Assembly (NCBI GenBank): GCA_963576725.1
Contig: OY755236.1
Coordinates: 65,335,379 to 65,399,378, forward strand
Source of the DNA: Azorinus chamasolen
Taxonomy: Eukaryota; Mollusca; Bivalvia; Cardiida; Solecurtidae
Direction of reading: 5' to 3'
Length of the DNA: 64,000 nucleotides
How positions within the stretch are numbered: the stretch's first letter is position 1; each line of letters starts with the position of its first letter. The position numbers and the translations under genes were made by a program. Below the pieces are notes generated by a model. It worked only from the letters and a program-made list of their open reading frames with translations, did not search any database and was not told where the DNA came from. Shown one piece after another: positions 11,023 through 22,165 of the stretch.

Positions 11023-11413
11023 AGACCAAATATCAGACAAATCATATGCATATGCAAAGAAAACATGGTCCACATCTAACAAATAAATGTCAATATCTAA
11101 AACTTCACACAAAACCTACACAGAGGTAGTTTATTTGTAGAAAACCTTTACTCATGTACATTAAGTTTGACTTGAAATGATGGCTAAAAGCAAATAATCA
11201 ACACACAACCAATATTCAAAGCTACTTTTCCATATAAGTTAAATAAATCATTATAATTGTTTGCATTTGAAGTACAAACAGCTTTGCAACTCTTATTATT
11301 AGCAGGAAAATAGTCATGATCTGGTGTGACTAAAATGCACCTAAATTTTATAACAGAGGTTCTCCACTTCAACTTCAATGACATTTCTCCACATCATCCT
11401 TCCTGGACACTAC

Positions 11414-11582
11414 GTTGATCCATATAATTCCTCAGACAGACAGAGGAGACCCTGACCAGACAGCTCCTACTGGGGCATTTTGATCTGTGTCTACTATCTG
11501 TGCAAAGGTATAATAAGGCAGGGTTATCAAGTAAACGGTCAAGAATGTAGATCTATACAGACCAACAGATAAAGGTGGACAC
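11414..11582 (+). repeat. Left arm of a ~925-base inverted repeat
   Basis: Begins GATCCATATAATTCCTCAGAC and ends ACAGATAAAGGTGG. It carries a family A-type core (GAGGAGACCCTGACCAGACAGC). The inverse copy at 12158-12338 matches nearly base for base. Confidence 0.85.
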
Positions 11583-11649
11583 CACTTGCAGTGGGATATC
11601 ATTGATTTCCAACCCTGTAATTGTCAATGACAATACATCTGGATTAGTC

Positions 11650-11765
11650 TTAACCCTTTATGCCATAGAGCCACAGAGGTACTTTTGCAAACAGTGTAGA
11701 CTCAGATCAGCAATAAGCAATCTAGGTCTGCTCTGTTTGCATATGAAATAATATATTTCTGGTCC
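11650..11765 (-). mobile_element. TTAA MITE family A, fragment
   Basis: TTAACCCTTTATGCCATAGA then a core with a shortened centre (TTTGCAAACAGTGTAGACTC..GGTCTGCTCTGTTTGC) and ATGAAATAATATA; the rest is missing. Confidence 0.55.
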
Positions 11766-11975
11766 CGTATTCATTTCTTACATGAATAAAAGTAGATTAG
11801 GACAAAACTATCATCTTTTGAAGTTGCAAGATGTAACATAATTTTAAATTGAATGATATACACAATGAGACTTGATGCTGTGCAATAACTATATTAGATC
11901 ACACATTACAATGCAGATATAGACATAGGTCCAGATAAGATGTGTAAATTAAAACATTTTCAAGAATACTTCTTC

Positions 11976-12072
11976 ATTTCTCCACCAAACTCTATGTTGT
12001 GACCATTCTTTAGAATCTTCTCATTAAGACGATTCTAAAGAGTGGTCACAACATAGGGTTTGGCGGAGAAAT
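11976..12072. mobile_element. Palindromic element, family H
   Basis: Arms ATTTCTCCACCAAACTCTATG-TTGTGACCA and TGGTCACAACATAG-GGTTTGGCGGAGAAAT with centre near TTCTCATTAAGACG. Relatives occur at 49372-49515 and 63185-63240. Confidence 0.7.
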
Positions 12073-12092
12073 GAGGGTATTAGTATTTGACT

Positions 12093-12188
12093 GCACACCT
12101 TTATCTGTGCACACCTTTATCTGTGCCCACCTTTATCCATGCACACCTTTATCCGTGCACACCTTTATCTGTGCCCACCTTTATCTGT
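12093..12188 (+). repeat. 16-base tandem repeat, six copies
   Basis: Unit GCACACCTTTATCTGT with variants GCCCAC and CCAT or CCGT. It overlaps the inner edge of the inverted-repeat right arm, and one unit has a counterpart in the left arm. Confidence 0.9.
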
Positions 12189-12338
12189 TGCTCTGTATAG
12201 ATCTACATTCTTGACCGTTTACTTGATATTCCTGCCTTATTATACCTTTGCACAGAGAGTAGACACAGATCAAAACGCCCCAGTAGGAGCTGTTTGGTCA
12301 GGGTCTCCTCTGTCTGTCTGAGGAATTATATGGATCTT
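12158..12338 (-). repeat. Right arm of the ~925-base inverted repeat
   Basis: Inverse of 11414-11582 with only scattered differences. Homology stops at ATATGGATC on the outside and runs into the 16-base minisatellite on the inside. The spacer is ~575 bases. Confidence 0.85.
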
Positions 12339-12480
12339 ATTCTACAGTTCATGAAGGTGAATTAAATATAATATTTCCGAACATTCTGAATCAAGATGAG
12401 CCACAATTACTTTTTGTCTCATCAAATTGTTATATTTTTTTAATTGTGAGAATTGTAGCTGAGAGATGATAAGGATACTT

Positions 12481-12685
12481 TTGAACCCCCTGAATGTGGG
12501 TAACTAGCATATTGCCATGTGCAAACAGTGTAGACCAAGGACAGAGGGCTTCTTGATCAAGGTCTGCACTGTTTGTCATACAAAATAGCAAATATAAACT
12601 TTCCATAAGAAATGGACTAAAGTCACTACATCTTTAAACACTGATGAACCATTCCACTTTAAATATTTAACATTGAGAGGGTTAA
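12481..12685 (+). mobile_element. TTAA MITE family F, nearly complete
   Basis: Left end TTGAACCCCCTGAATGTGGG, core GTGCAAACAGTGTAGACC..GGTCTGCACTGTTTGTC, then AAATGGACTAAAGTC..CCACTTTAAATATTTAAC and GAGAGGGTTAA (TTAA 12682-12685). From 12686 to 13156 I see only A+T-rich DNA. Confidence 0.65.
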
Positions 12686-13156
12686 AAGAGTTCACAAACT
12701 AATTTGTATACATGTATATGGATATACCGTAGATATTAATGTTTAGTTATCACATGAGACTGAAAATCAAAAATGACATACAATGGACAGTGTAAAGAAA
12801 GCCCAAAAGCTGTTACATGTATATCATATTCCAATATAACTCCAATAAATTATCAACCTTTACCTCAAATTTAAGCCAGTAAAATTAATACATAATTGCC
12901 TGACATAGTGTAAGCTTCGTTAAATACAAAATTAAAAAATATCAAACTGTTGTCAAACACTAATATATCTTTTCTATTCACAATCTGTCTTTAAGACAAA
13001 ATTTAAATACCGTTAACATCAAAATTCTTATTCTCTAGGTTAAAATTTGTAAAAGCAAAGCAAACCAAAGTGAACATATTTAGTCACATATACATGTACC
13101 ATTATTCCTGCAATATTTCCATATTCAAATTTCGAATCAATATAGAGAATAACTAT

Positions 13157-13353
13157 AACAGTAAACCCCATCTAATCTAGACATTAAAATTAGTATCAGT
13201 GCCAGACTTTGATAGGCTGAAGCTTAATGCAGGTGGAAAGTCCCAAAGGAGCTTTCTGTATGACTTTCACCCAGCATTAAGCAGCCACCTGCCTAAAAAG
13301 ACCTAAATTGTTCTTTATTCAAATTCCAGCTTTAAACAGGGATTTTACTGTAC
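13157..13353. mobile_element. D2 palindrome with one arm shortened
   Basis: Ends AACAGTAAACCCCATCTA and GGGATTTTACTGTA. Arms GAAGCTTAATGCAGGTGGAAAGTCCC and GGAGCTTTCTG..CAGCATTAAGCAGCCACC. 13354-13590 has no recognisable feature. Confidence 0.6.
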
Positions 13354-13590
13354 AGTGAAAACAGTCAATACTTCAATAAACCAGCCATGTAATGTACTGT
13401 AACTATTTTTATTCTATAGTGTACACCTTCAAATATATTCACATTCTATAAATAAAAATTATAAATAATATATCAACATTAATAATAGCTTTTAAAGTTG
13501 TTGATTGAGACAAATTATGCTTCTTAGTGCTTTGTTATAAGTTTTAAAACCAGTTCAGTTTTTTTTTCAAATGAACAATAATTCCCATTT

Positions 13591-13788
13591 CTTTAACCTT
13601 TTACTCCATAGGGACACCTTTTAACATACACATGTATTTGCAAATGTTTGCCTCTGTAAGTTGCACATGCATGCCAAGTTTGAAGTATGTATGTGCAATG
13701 GGTACAAAATCATCACCACAGACTAAGACAGGTAAAAAACGATATGCCCCTACACTTTGATCGGAAAGGGAGGGGGGGGGGGGGTTAA
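13591..13788 (+). mobile_element. MITE A start followed by a Helitron-like 3' remnant and poly(G)
   Basis: AACCTTTTACTCCATAGG, then sequence with GCATGCCAAGTTTGAAGTATG and a 3'-type end GATATGCCCCTACACTTTGATCGG, running into a 13-base G run (13772-13784) and TTAA. 13789-14179 holds nothing clear. Confidence 0.4.
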
Positions 13789-14179
13789 AACGAATTATGG
13801 AACTGATGTTGTTGAGGACATTTCAATGGAGAATTGGCTCAGCAAGCTAAAGATTAAATCAAGCTAAGGATGGACAGTCAATCTCACCAATGAAGCATGG
13901 AGACTCATGTTTTTGAAGAAGTTAAACTTTAAGACATGCTGTATGCATTTGAATGCAATCCATGTAAACTGTTAAGTACTTCATCATGGATTAAATTTGT
14001 TAAAACAAATTCAAAAAGGCACCTAATCTGAACTGGTCAAAATCAACAAAAGCACTGTTTTCAATATTGCACAAAATCAACATAAAATCTTGATTACCTA
14101 TACAGTACACAGTAAAGTTGTATCCAATGCTTTCATTGTTCCTTTCTTACTACAATTTTCCCTCACCAATGCAATCTCA

Positions 14180-14505
14180 ACTCTATACCTCATAGATATG
14201 CATCTTAACACCAATGCAAACAGAGTAGATGCAGATCAGATGGCTCCTATAAGAAAGATCTGACCAGGGTCTGTCCTGTTTGCTTAAGAAATAATATAGA
14301 TCTGATTTTACTGTTTCTGCCACTGCCACAAATGCCTTTGTTCATTGGCCATTATAAAAATTATGTTAATGAATATTCATAGTCATGAATTCTTGTACAT
14401 GTATTTATTGTATAACATGTATATGGATGAGAAACGAAATGTTTAAATCCAAAGAAATAAAATTCTGTTCTGTTCTGTATAAATATTCATGAGGCAAAGG
14501 GTTAA
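14180..14505 (-). mobile_element. TTAA MITE family A
   Basis: Decayed left end, core CAATGCAAACAGAGTAGATGC..GGGTCTGTCCTGTTTGC, AATATAGATCTGATTTTACTG, and a right end ATTCATGAGGCAAAGGGTTAA (TTAA 14502-14505). About 95 unrelated bases interrupt the right part (near 14385-14480). Confidence 0.6.
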
Positions 14506-14763
14506 ACCACCTAAATTCCTTTGAGTTCTTTCCAGTTTACATGTTCCTGCTAATTAAGTTAATCACAGCATTATATTTCCCAAACAGACAAACTTTGACA
14601 GACGTTTACTGCACCTATTTGATACACAATTCCATCTCATTCTTATAAATGAGAAAATATGAGTTGTAAGAGGAAGTGCAATTTTCCGACAACTATATGT
14701 GAACTGAATCTTTATGGCAGGTGGTAGTTTAATTATTTCCCGAACGAATTATTCAAGAAGGAA

Positions 14764-16306
14764 ACAAGAGATGTTTGTAAAACATGTATACCCCACAGAC
14801 CCCCTGACCTTTGATCTAGTGACCTCAACTATAGAGGTCATCTAGCGGTCATGACTAATCACCACAGCAACTTTGAAGATCCTAAGCCAAACCACTGATC
14901 ATTTATTGATCTGAAAACATTTCACATATTAAGGTCATGGTGACCTTGACCTTTGACCTAGTGACCTCAACAACTATAGGGGTCATCTAGTGGTCATGAC
15001 CAACTACCACAGCAAGTTTGAAGATCCTAAGCCAAACCCTTTAGCAGTTATTGATCGCAAACCATTTCACCATTTTAGGTCATGGTGACCTTGACCTCTA
15101 ACCTAGTGACCTCAAAAATAATAGGGGTTATCTATTGGTCATGACCAACCACCACAGCAAGTTTGAAGATCCTAAGCCGAACCCTTGAGCAGTTATTGAT
15201 CGCAAACCATTTCACCAGTTAAGGTCATTGTGACCTTGACCTTTAACCTAGTGACCTAAAAAACAATAGGGCTCATCTAGTTGTCATGACCAACCACCTA
15301 AGCAAATTTGAAGATCCTAAGCCAAACCCTTGAGCAGTTATTGATCAGAAACCATTTTACAAGTTAAGGTCATGGTGACCTTGACCTTTGACCTAGTGAC
15401 CTCAAATACAATAGGGGTCATCCAGTTGTCATGACCAACTACCGCAGCAAATTTGAAGATTCTAAGTCAAACTCTTGAGCAGTTATTGATCGGAAACCAT
15501 TTGACCAGTTAAGAGCATGGTGACCTTGACCTTCGACCTAGTGACCTAAAAAACAAAAGGGGTCATCTAGTGGTCATTACCAACCACAACAGTAAATTTG
15601 AAGATCCTAGGCCAAACCCTTGAGCAGTTATTGATCGCAAACCATTTCTCCCTTTAAGGTCATGGTGACCTTGACCTTTGACCTAGTGACCTAAAAAACA
15701 ATAGGACTCATCTAGTTGTCATGACCAACCACCTAAGCAAATTTGAAGATCCTAAGCCAAACCCTTGAGCAGTTATGATCAGAAACCATTTTACCAGTTA
15801 AGGTCATGGTGACCTTGACCTTTGACCTAGTGACCTCAAAACCAATAGGGGTCATCCAGTGGTCATGACCAACTACCACAGCAAGTTTGAAGATTCTAAG
15901 CTAAACCCTTGAGCAGTTATTGATCGGAAACCACTGAACCATTTAAGGTCATGGTGACCTTGACCTTTGACCTAGTGACCTCAAAATCAATAGGGGTCAT
16001 CTAGTGGTCATGACCAACCACCACAGCAAGTTTGAAGATCCCAAGCCAAACCCTTGAGCAGTTATTGGTCGGAAACTATTTCACCATTTTAGGTCATGGT
16101 GACCTTGACCTTTGACCTAATGACCTAAAAAACAATAGGGGTCATCTACTTGTCATGACCAACCACCACAGCAAGTTTGAAGATTCTAGGCCAAGTCGTT
16201 TATTAGTTATCGTTCGGAAACCATCGATCTACCGACCGACCGACAGACCGACCGACCGACATGTGCAAAACAATATACCCCCATTTTTTTCAAAAGGGGG
16301 GGTATA
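14764..16306 (+). mobile_element. Helitron-like element with nuclear-receptor-like 145-base array
   Basis: 5' ACAAGAG plus hairpin ATGTTTGTAAAACAT. Nine units are spaced 145 bases (anchor motif at 14932, 15077, 15222, 15367, 15512, 15657, 15801, 15946, 16091). Each reads AGGTCATGGTGACCT, then TGACCT, T, TGACCT, AG, TGACC in close series; eight of nine keep a perfect AGGTCA-NNN-TGACCT. Then a CCGACCGACCGACAGACC tract (16225-16260) and the 3' hairpin TATACCCCC..GGGGGGTATA (16274-16306). A near twin is at 60162-61853. No protein coding. It appears to sit inside a decayed family A MITE (14735-14763 and 16307-16498). Confidence 0.7.
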
Positions 16307-16498
16307 ATAATGAGTGTGTGGATATCAAATTGATGAAATATTTACAGTTATAATGGCATATGTACAAGGGAATGTTTGGGCACAATTGACACTGTAGAAA
16401 CAGACTCATATTATTCAATAAACAAATAGAGTAGACTTCGAAAAGACAGCTCCAACAAGAACTGGCCAATCTGGTATCTCCGTTTGCAAATGCTTTAA
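16307..16498 (+). mobile_element. Right portion of the family A MITE interrupted at 14764
   Basis: Resumes TAATGAGTG..TATAATGGCATATG..AACAAATAGAGTAGAC and ends in the TTAA (16495-16498) shared with the next element. Confidence 0.45.
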
Positions 16499-16738
16499 CC
16501 CTTTACTCCATAAATACACCTTTCTACGTCTTTGCAAACAGAGTACATGCAGACCCAGATTAGACAGTTCCTGTTGGAGCTGTCTGATCAGGGTCTTCTG
16601 TTCTGTTTGCTTATGAAATAATTTAGATATGACTATAGTTTCTACCATGGCCAAAACTTCATTTATTATAAAAATAATTTAATTGATATTCATGATGTCA
16701 TTATTTCTTTCATAAATATTCATGAAGTAAAGTATTAA
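16495..16738 (-). mobile_element. TTAA MITE family A, complete
   Basis: TTAA at both ends, 244 bases: TTAACCCTTTACTCCATAAA start, core GCAAACAGAG..GATCAGGGTC, TGACTATAGTTTCTACCATGG, and CATGAAGTAAAGTATTAA. Confidence 0.85.
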
Positions 16739-16740
16739 TA

Positions 16741-16859
16741 TTCATTTCTATCAGGTTAAGAGTAAATGGTGAACATTACATTCACTCTTCATTAAGTAAC
16801 CACTTGCTTTTAAAGACAATCATGGTAACAAGTGGCTACTCTAGAGAGGTATTACAGTA
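16741..16859. mobile_element. D-type MITE, decayed
   Basis: TTCACTCTTCATTAAGTAACCACTTGC and CTCTAGAGAGGTATTACAGTA match the right half of family D; the left half is eroded. Confidence 0.45.
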
Positions 16860-16863
16860 TCTA

Positions 16864-17098
16864 TAACCCTTTACTCCATGAATATTAGAAATAATGACAT
16901 CATGAATAATAATTATCTGACTTTTTATAATGGCATATACACAGAACTCTTTGGCCATGGTAGGTACTGTATAGTCAGATATATGGAATTTCATAAGCAA
17001 ACAGAGCAGGCATATATCAGATAGCTTCCACAGGGGAGCCATGTGAATTAGGTCTATTCTGTTTGAAGAGGTGTTAGAAGGCATAAGTATGGTGTTAA
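16864..17098 (+). mobile_element. TTAA MITE family A
   Basis: TAACCCTTTACTCCATGAATATT to GGTGTTAAA. Core present with several changes (GAGCAGGCATATATCAG). 17099-17308 has no recognisable feature. Confidence 0.7.
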
Positions 17099-17308
17099 AA
17101 CAAGCATGTATTTTTGTCTATAACCTTTTAGAAGGAAAACTTGGAACACTTCGGCAAATAAGACTGGCCCCTTGTTACATCATCACTAAATCACACAAAA
17201 TAATCATATAATAGGCTTCCATGTATATTCATCTTTAACTTCCTGATTTGTATGCAAAATTCAACCTAATGTTTCTTGCTTTACCTGATATACTTATATA
17301 CATGTACT

Positions 17309-17554
17309 TTAACTCTTTACTCCATGAATATTCATGTAAGGAATAATGACATAGTGAATACTGATTTGATTATTGTTCATTATGGCACATGGACACAGGA
17401 ATGTTTGGTCATGACAGAAACCGTAGAATAATATCTATATTATTTCATAAGCAAACAGCAGACCCTGATCAGATGGCTCCTACAGCAGCCGTCTGATCTG
17501 GGTCAACTGTGTTTGCAAAGGCGTAGGAAAGCGTATTTATGGAGTAAAGGTTAA
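17309..17554 (+). mobile_element. TTAA MITE family A, complete reference copy
   Basis: TTAA at 17309-17312 and 17551-17554. Consecutive blocks: CTCTTTACTCCATGAATATT, CATTATGGCACATGGACAC, GACAGAAACCGTAGAATAATA, CATAAGCAAACAGCAGACCC, then the inverse core and GGAGTAAAGGTTAA. No open frame of note. Confidence 0.9.
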
Positions 17555-17729
17555 ACAGAAACATGTAACTGTAATATTTCTCTGTTTATTTTCACAATTA
17601 TTGTATTCTTGAATCTCTAGAAGAGGGTGTAAGTTTTCACCCTTGCTGAACAAAATTTCATCAGTAAATTTTCACATTTGATTGATCTTACATTTCTTTT
17701 AAAAAAATAAAAGGCCAAAAGTTCGGATA

Positions 17730-17800
17730 CTGATATGTTGCTTGGCATCAGATCTGGATCAAAACTGTATGCATAAAGTAATCATGGATCTGTCCTTAAC
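17730..17800 (+). mobile_element. Family E fragment
   Basis: GATCTGGATCAAAACTGTATGCATAAAGTAATCATGG equals the right arm and flank of family E; the remainder is lost. Confidence 0.4.
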
Positions 17801-17888
17801 AAGATAAGTTTCAACAAACTGCATTCTTCAATTCTAATATTTAACAAATTTAGCGCAAGTTTCTGATTACTCTTCATGCTAAATATTT

Positions 17889-18200
17889 AACAAGAGATGT
17901 GAAAATACCACAAAAAAAACCCCATTACTTTCTGTGACCATGACAGTGAACAGACAGTTTTTCTATTTGAAGCAATAGTGACAAAGATGCACTCCCTATC
18001 AAGCTATCACAAACTACATGAAGGATGTCAGCAAACAAACTTTGGTCACAAAATATATGCCTTTCCTAATAAAAGCTATTGTCTGAAGAAAAAACCCAAC
18101 AACACTATTTTTCAATGCAGTGACCTTGATCTTGACCCTAGACACCTAAACACAATCCAAACAGTTGCTTCCATGAAAAATGTCAGCACATGCTTTCTGA
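17889..18200 (+). mobile_element. Possible Helitron-like element, 5' part
   Basis: AACAAGAGATGTGAAAATACC resembles the common 5' end, followed by TGACCTTGATCTTGACCC-type sequence near 18120. No array or 3' hairpin is seen, so this is tentative. Confidence 0.3.
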
Positions 18201-18299
18201 CTTAAAGTTATTACAGAAACTGAAAATTTGATGCCAAAGCAACAACCTGCCAAATGACATATTGCAATATAATAACCAGATTTTTTTCTTTAAAAACTT

Positions 18300-18536
18300 T
18301 CTATGCCTTTACAGAGTACTGGTAGGAGCTGTCTGATCAGGGTCTGCTCTGTTTGCTTATGATATAATATAGATATGATTCTACAGTTTCTGCCATAGCC
18401 AAAAATTCTTTTGTCCATGTACTATTATATTAATTTATCTAGAAAATAAGATTCCTACAGGAAATGCAGGGCCCTAATTAATATTCATGATGTAATTATT
18501 TCTTACATGAATATTCATGGAGTAAAGGGATAACCC
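18300..18536 (-). mobile_element. TTAA MITE family A, left hairpin arm deleted
   Basis: CTATGCCTTTACAGAGTAC joins directly to the second arm (GTAGGAGCTGTCTGATCAGG). The rest is intact to GGAGTAAAGGGATAA. About 40 unrelated bases sit near 18440-18475. 18537-18869 holds nothing clear. Confidence 0.6.
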
Positions 18537-18869
18537 AATTATAGCACTTATTTTCAATTCATGCAAGCGTCTGAAGCAGCAGTATCCATCAATCTAATGT
18601 ACCGGGACATCATCTACAGTGACTAGACTGATTCTAATGTGTATTGTTCTGTCATCACAAAGTTGTGGACTTCAACTCCAGCTGTATCAATGGCTCATTT
18701 CTACCTGAAAAATATAAGCAAACTTTAATGATGCCTTGGTAAGTTACCTATCTATCTCATGACATCATCAGCCTCAAACAGCTACATATTCTGTATATGT
18801 ATTGTTGTAATACACATGTCACTATAATAAACAATTTATTTATTACTTATTTCATTCCAATTAATGATA

Positions 18870-19009
18870 GGAATGCCTTTTAATGCCTTTGCAAACAGAG
18901 GAGACCCGGATAAAATGGCTCCTTCAGGAATTGTCTGATCAAGGGCCAGCTAATCCATATTCATAGAGTAACACATTTTTGTATAAATATTCATGAGGTA
19001 AAGGGTTAA
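18870..19009 (-). mobile_element. TTAA MITE family A, internally deleted
   Basis: GCCTTTGCAAACAGAGGAGACCC..GTCTGATCAAGGGCCAG then a jump to TATTCATGAGGTAAAGGGTTAA. Its TTAA (19006-19009) is also the start of the next element. Confidence 0.6.
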
Positions 19010-19209
19010 CTCTTTGCATGCTAAGTAACTCACTGTGATCTGTAAAAATAATACTATGCTACAAGTCTCAAGTTTATTTTCCTTCAATATCTCCCCCAAA
19101 ATATGTGTCAAACAGCCTGAATCCTGATAAGATGCCAAGTTTTTTGTTGTCTCAGCTGGATCCAAACTGTTTGCATAGTTTATCATGGATTATTACAAGC
19201 ATGCAAAGA
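19006..19209 (+). mobile_element. TTAA MITE family E
   Basis: TTAACTCTTTGCATGCTAAG..GTCAAACAGCCTGAATCCTG..GCTGGATCCAAACTGTTTGC..ACAAGCATGCAAAGAC. The right TTAA is mutated. Confidence 0.65.
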
Positions 19210-19359
19210 CATACATGTACTTACAAGTAAGAAACATCTAAAAACTGATTGATTAGATTTTCATTGTTTTTATTTTTGCATTTGGTTCCAATCTTCAGAA
19301 ATTATCTAATCTATTCTGAATAGATTTTATCTAAATTACTAAGAGTGTGGTTAGTTGAA

Positions 19360-19661
19360 ACAAGAGCCGCATGCAGCGCCAATGCTCATCCGATTTGGTG
19401 CTTGTCCAGCTAAATTTAAACTTTTTGAAAAAAAATAATGGGCCATAACTCCAAACTTTTGAAATCAAGAGTTATGGTTCTTATGTAGGGGCCTTCTCCT
19501 CATATTGAGATCTACCCACCTATGAAGTTTCATGTTGATACCTCTTATACTTTTCGAGTAATGAGCTGCATTAACGTTTTTGCACGCCGACCATGACAAC
19601 TACAACTACGAATCCGATTCCGACACTGTGATCACAATAGCTTGACATTGACAGACAAGCT
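19360..19661 (+). mobile_element. Helitron-like element, short complete copy
   Basis: ACAAGAGCCGCATGCAGCGCC at the 5' end and CACAATAGCTTG..CAAGCT 3' hairpin (19639-19661) then AAAAATGAAT, as at 2978 and 32064. No tandem array: a single ~250-base body with GGGCCATAACTCC and GAAGTTTCATGTTG. Confidence 0.6.
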
Positions 19662-20059
19662 AAAAATGAATATGTACTAAAGTCAAAATTGATAACAATG
19701 TGTTGTTGTATGTTTTTGAGTTTGATGAACAAGGTAAACAAGAGACAGTAAATCACATAAATCTGAAGAGTGTTATCGGACTTCAGTTCAAAACTATCCA
19801 CATATCTTTAACATCACTTCCTGAAAGTTTTAACTCACGCTAGAGGTCAATATGTGATTATATAAGGTTGGATCCAGATGAGACACAAAGTCATCCAGAA
19901 TCTCCTCAGTATCCATGCTTATAAAACTTTTTAGTTGAGTCTGAGTTCGTTCTCAAGATTTTGATTGGTCAGATTTGAGCCTTTGGTCACAGTAAGTGAC
20001 AAATGTCCCATACTGCTTTGCTGATACTGAAGTGAGAGTTGTGTTTTATTTGGTCTTAA

Positions 20060-20212
20060 AAATGCTTTTTCACACCTTTGCAAACAGAGTAGACCCAGAT
20101 CAGGGTCTACTCAGTTTGCTTATGAAATTACAACAGATCTGACTCTACAGTTTTTAGGAGCTGTTTGATCTGGGTCTACTCTGTGTGAAAAGCATTTATA
20201 TGAAGGAAAGGG
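20060..20212 (-). mobile_element. Composite TTAA MITE fragment (A/B)
   Basis: TTCACACCTTTGCAAACAGAGTAGACCC then a collapsed centre; followed by AGATCTGACTCTACAGTTTT and a second right-hand core half ending TATATGAAGGAAAGGGC. The region 19662-20059 holds one family E scrap (TTGGATCCAGATGAGACAC near 19868). Confidence 0.5.
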
Positions 20213-20486
20213 CTATGAGGGTTTTACTGCATACCTAAAAATAAATGTCAGACAAGAATGCATTCAGAGATTAATTCTTTGCATGCTAGTGGCCATTTGT
20301 GATAACCATTGAACAAACCCTTTGAATTAAGCTAAGCCACAGAGAGCTTCAGACTCTCATCAGGATCCCAACTGTTAAATGCACTGACCACATTTTGGGG
20401 GGAAATTGAAAGCAGAATGGAGTTTGAGAACTGTAGTAAAGAACACATTTTTTTGCGGATGACAATTAAGACTGAGAGCTGATTTT

Positions 20487-20678
20487 TTAAAACCCTTTCC
20501 CTGTTCTACATTTGGTCAAAAGTTCAATACTTACTGAATATTCATGGACAAAGTAGTTAAAATGTAATATGGAATGAGGAATATTGTAACCGTTTTAGAA
20601 AGTAAAGAAACAGATCTGATCTGGGTCTTCTCAGTTTGCAAATGTGTGAAAAGGTGCTTATATGAAGGAAAGGCTTAA
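20487..20678 (+). mobile_element. TTAA MITE family B lacking half its hairpin
   Basis: TTAAAACCCTTTCCCTGTTC to GAAGGAAAGGCTTAA. The internal B segment is intact, but AACAGATCTGATCTGGGTC shows that the left arm and centre are deleted. Confidence 0.7.
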
Positions 20679-20908
20679 TAGAAAACAGTGTCACAGCTTG
20701 TTCAAAATCTGTAGATAGTAGTTATAATTTGATTTTGAACTCGATTTCATTAATAACATTCACACAAATCAATTCCATCAAGGTTTTGAAGAGTAAACCA
20801 CTGGGAATCATTTTAAGGACATACACAGATGGCCATGAAAAGGAAGAGACATAAAATCAAGCCAGTATGGAAACTCTGATTAACACAATGCACTAGATGA
20901 ACTTTTAG

Positions 20909-21107
20909 CCTCTGAATGCTGAACATGTGTTAAGTGGTATTTGCAAACAAATTAGACCAAGATCAGAGGGCTCTCAGAGGAGCCCTATCATAAGGGCCTT
21001 CCCTGTTTGTCATTCAAAAATATTTTGAGCATAATTTACCCTTTCATACCATATAGACTCTACTGTTAAACAAATGATGGAATGTTAATTTATCATACAA
21101 AGGGTTA
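20909..21107 (-). mobile_element. TTAA MITE family F2
   Basis: TCTGAATGCTGAAC.. core TTTGCAAACAAATTAGACC..TTCCCTGTTTGTCATTC..CAAATGATGGAATGTT..CAAAGGGTTAA. Opposite orientation to the copies at 21173 and 34314. Confidence 0.55.
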
Positions 21108-21172
21108 ATTCACCTAAAGACTATTATTGAGTTACTATGCAATTCATTGTTTCCAGGAAGCATGGTATGGCT

Positions 21173-21385
21173 TTACCCTTTCAACGCTCAATTTTCAAAT
21201 AAACTATTCCAAAATTCAAACATATCAAGCTTGTCGTAAATATTCAGGGATTTTTTTTAAAGAAAAGTGTAACATGACAAACAGTGCAGACTATGATAAG
21301 AGGGCTCCTGCTGGAGTCCTCTCATCTGGGTCTACATTGTTTGCAAAGGACATTAGTGACTCGTTTCCCGCACTGAGGGGGTTAA
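21173..21385 (+). mobile_element. TTAA MITE family F2
   Basis: TTACCCTTTCAACGCTCAAT..ATGACAAACAGTGCAGACTATG..TCTACATTGTTTGCAAAGGACA..GTTTCCCGCACTGAGGGGGTTAA. Confidence 0.6.
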
Positions 21386-21406
21386 TGGATTGATGCATTA
21401 GTGTCC

Positions 21407-21629
21407 TTAACCCTATCCCTGTTCAATATTCCCGTAAGAAATTAAGACATCATGAATATTTATTAGCTGAAGTTTTATAATGTAAACTTTTCGATGGCAA
21501 TTTTTTGCTGTTACAAAAACTGTAGAATCAGATCTATATAATGTCAAAAGCAAACAGAGCAGACCATGATCTGGGTCTACTCTGTTTGCAAAGACGTAGA
21601 AAAGCGTACTTATGGAGTAAAGGGTTAGC
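21407..21629 (+). mobile_element. TTAA MITE family A, hairpin centre deleted
   Basis: TTAACCCTATCCCTGTTCAA..AGCAAACAGAGCAGACCATGATCTGGGTCTAC: the arms meet without the GGCTCC..GGAGCC centre. Ends GGAGTAAAGGGTTAGC. 21630-21950 holds nothing recognised. Confidence 0.7.
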
Positions 21630-21950
21630 AATCAACATGGCATGTACAAGTAATTGTTATCTGCTAAATCTGTTGTCGGCTTCAGTTCTCAAAATAGCCT
21701 TCTTGAATCTTGAATTATTTATTACATAAATACTGTAAATGTTACTGACAATTTGAATCATGGATACCAACATTCTGTGATTGGTCATGTTTTCTCCTAA
21801 CCTGAATCAATTGCAACTTGACAACCAGATGTTGGATCCAGAACTATATGACAGCAAAACGAACCTGAAATCTCTAGCAAATAAGAAATGCCGGAACTTT
21901 TTGCACCTTGAATAAATATTTACCCACTCAAAACAATGCATGCTTCACAT

Positions 21951-22165
21951 TTAACCCTTTCCCTAATGAACATTTATGCATGAAAAGATCTCTTCACGAA
22001 TATTCATTAACTTAATTTGTAAGAGGTGAATTTTCAAGGGAGTTATTGTAATTCATAAGCAAACGGAGCAGACCCTGATCCTGATCTGACAGTTCCTACA
22101 GAAGCTGTCAGATCTGGGTCTGCTCTGTTTGCAAAGGTGGACTTGTGTATTTATGGGGTAAATAT
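21951..22165 (+). mobile_element. TTAA MITE family A
   Basis: TTAACCCTTTCCCTAATGAA..CATAAGCAAACGGAGCAGACCC, with a duplicated TGATCC in the left arm, and TTATGGGGTAAATATTTATAA at a decayed right end. A further decayed hairpin lies at 22205-22290. Confidence 0.65.

Noticed and set aside
14764..16306. Interpreting the receptor-like arrays as a dedicated enhancer of the gene at 27035-38060
   Set aside because: They are mobile elements found in two unlinked positions here; nothing in the sequence ties them to this gene.
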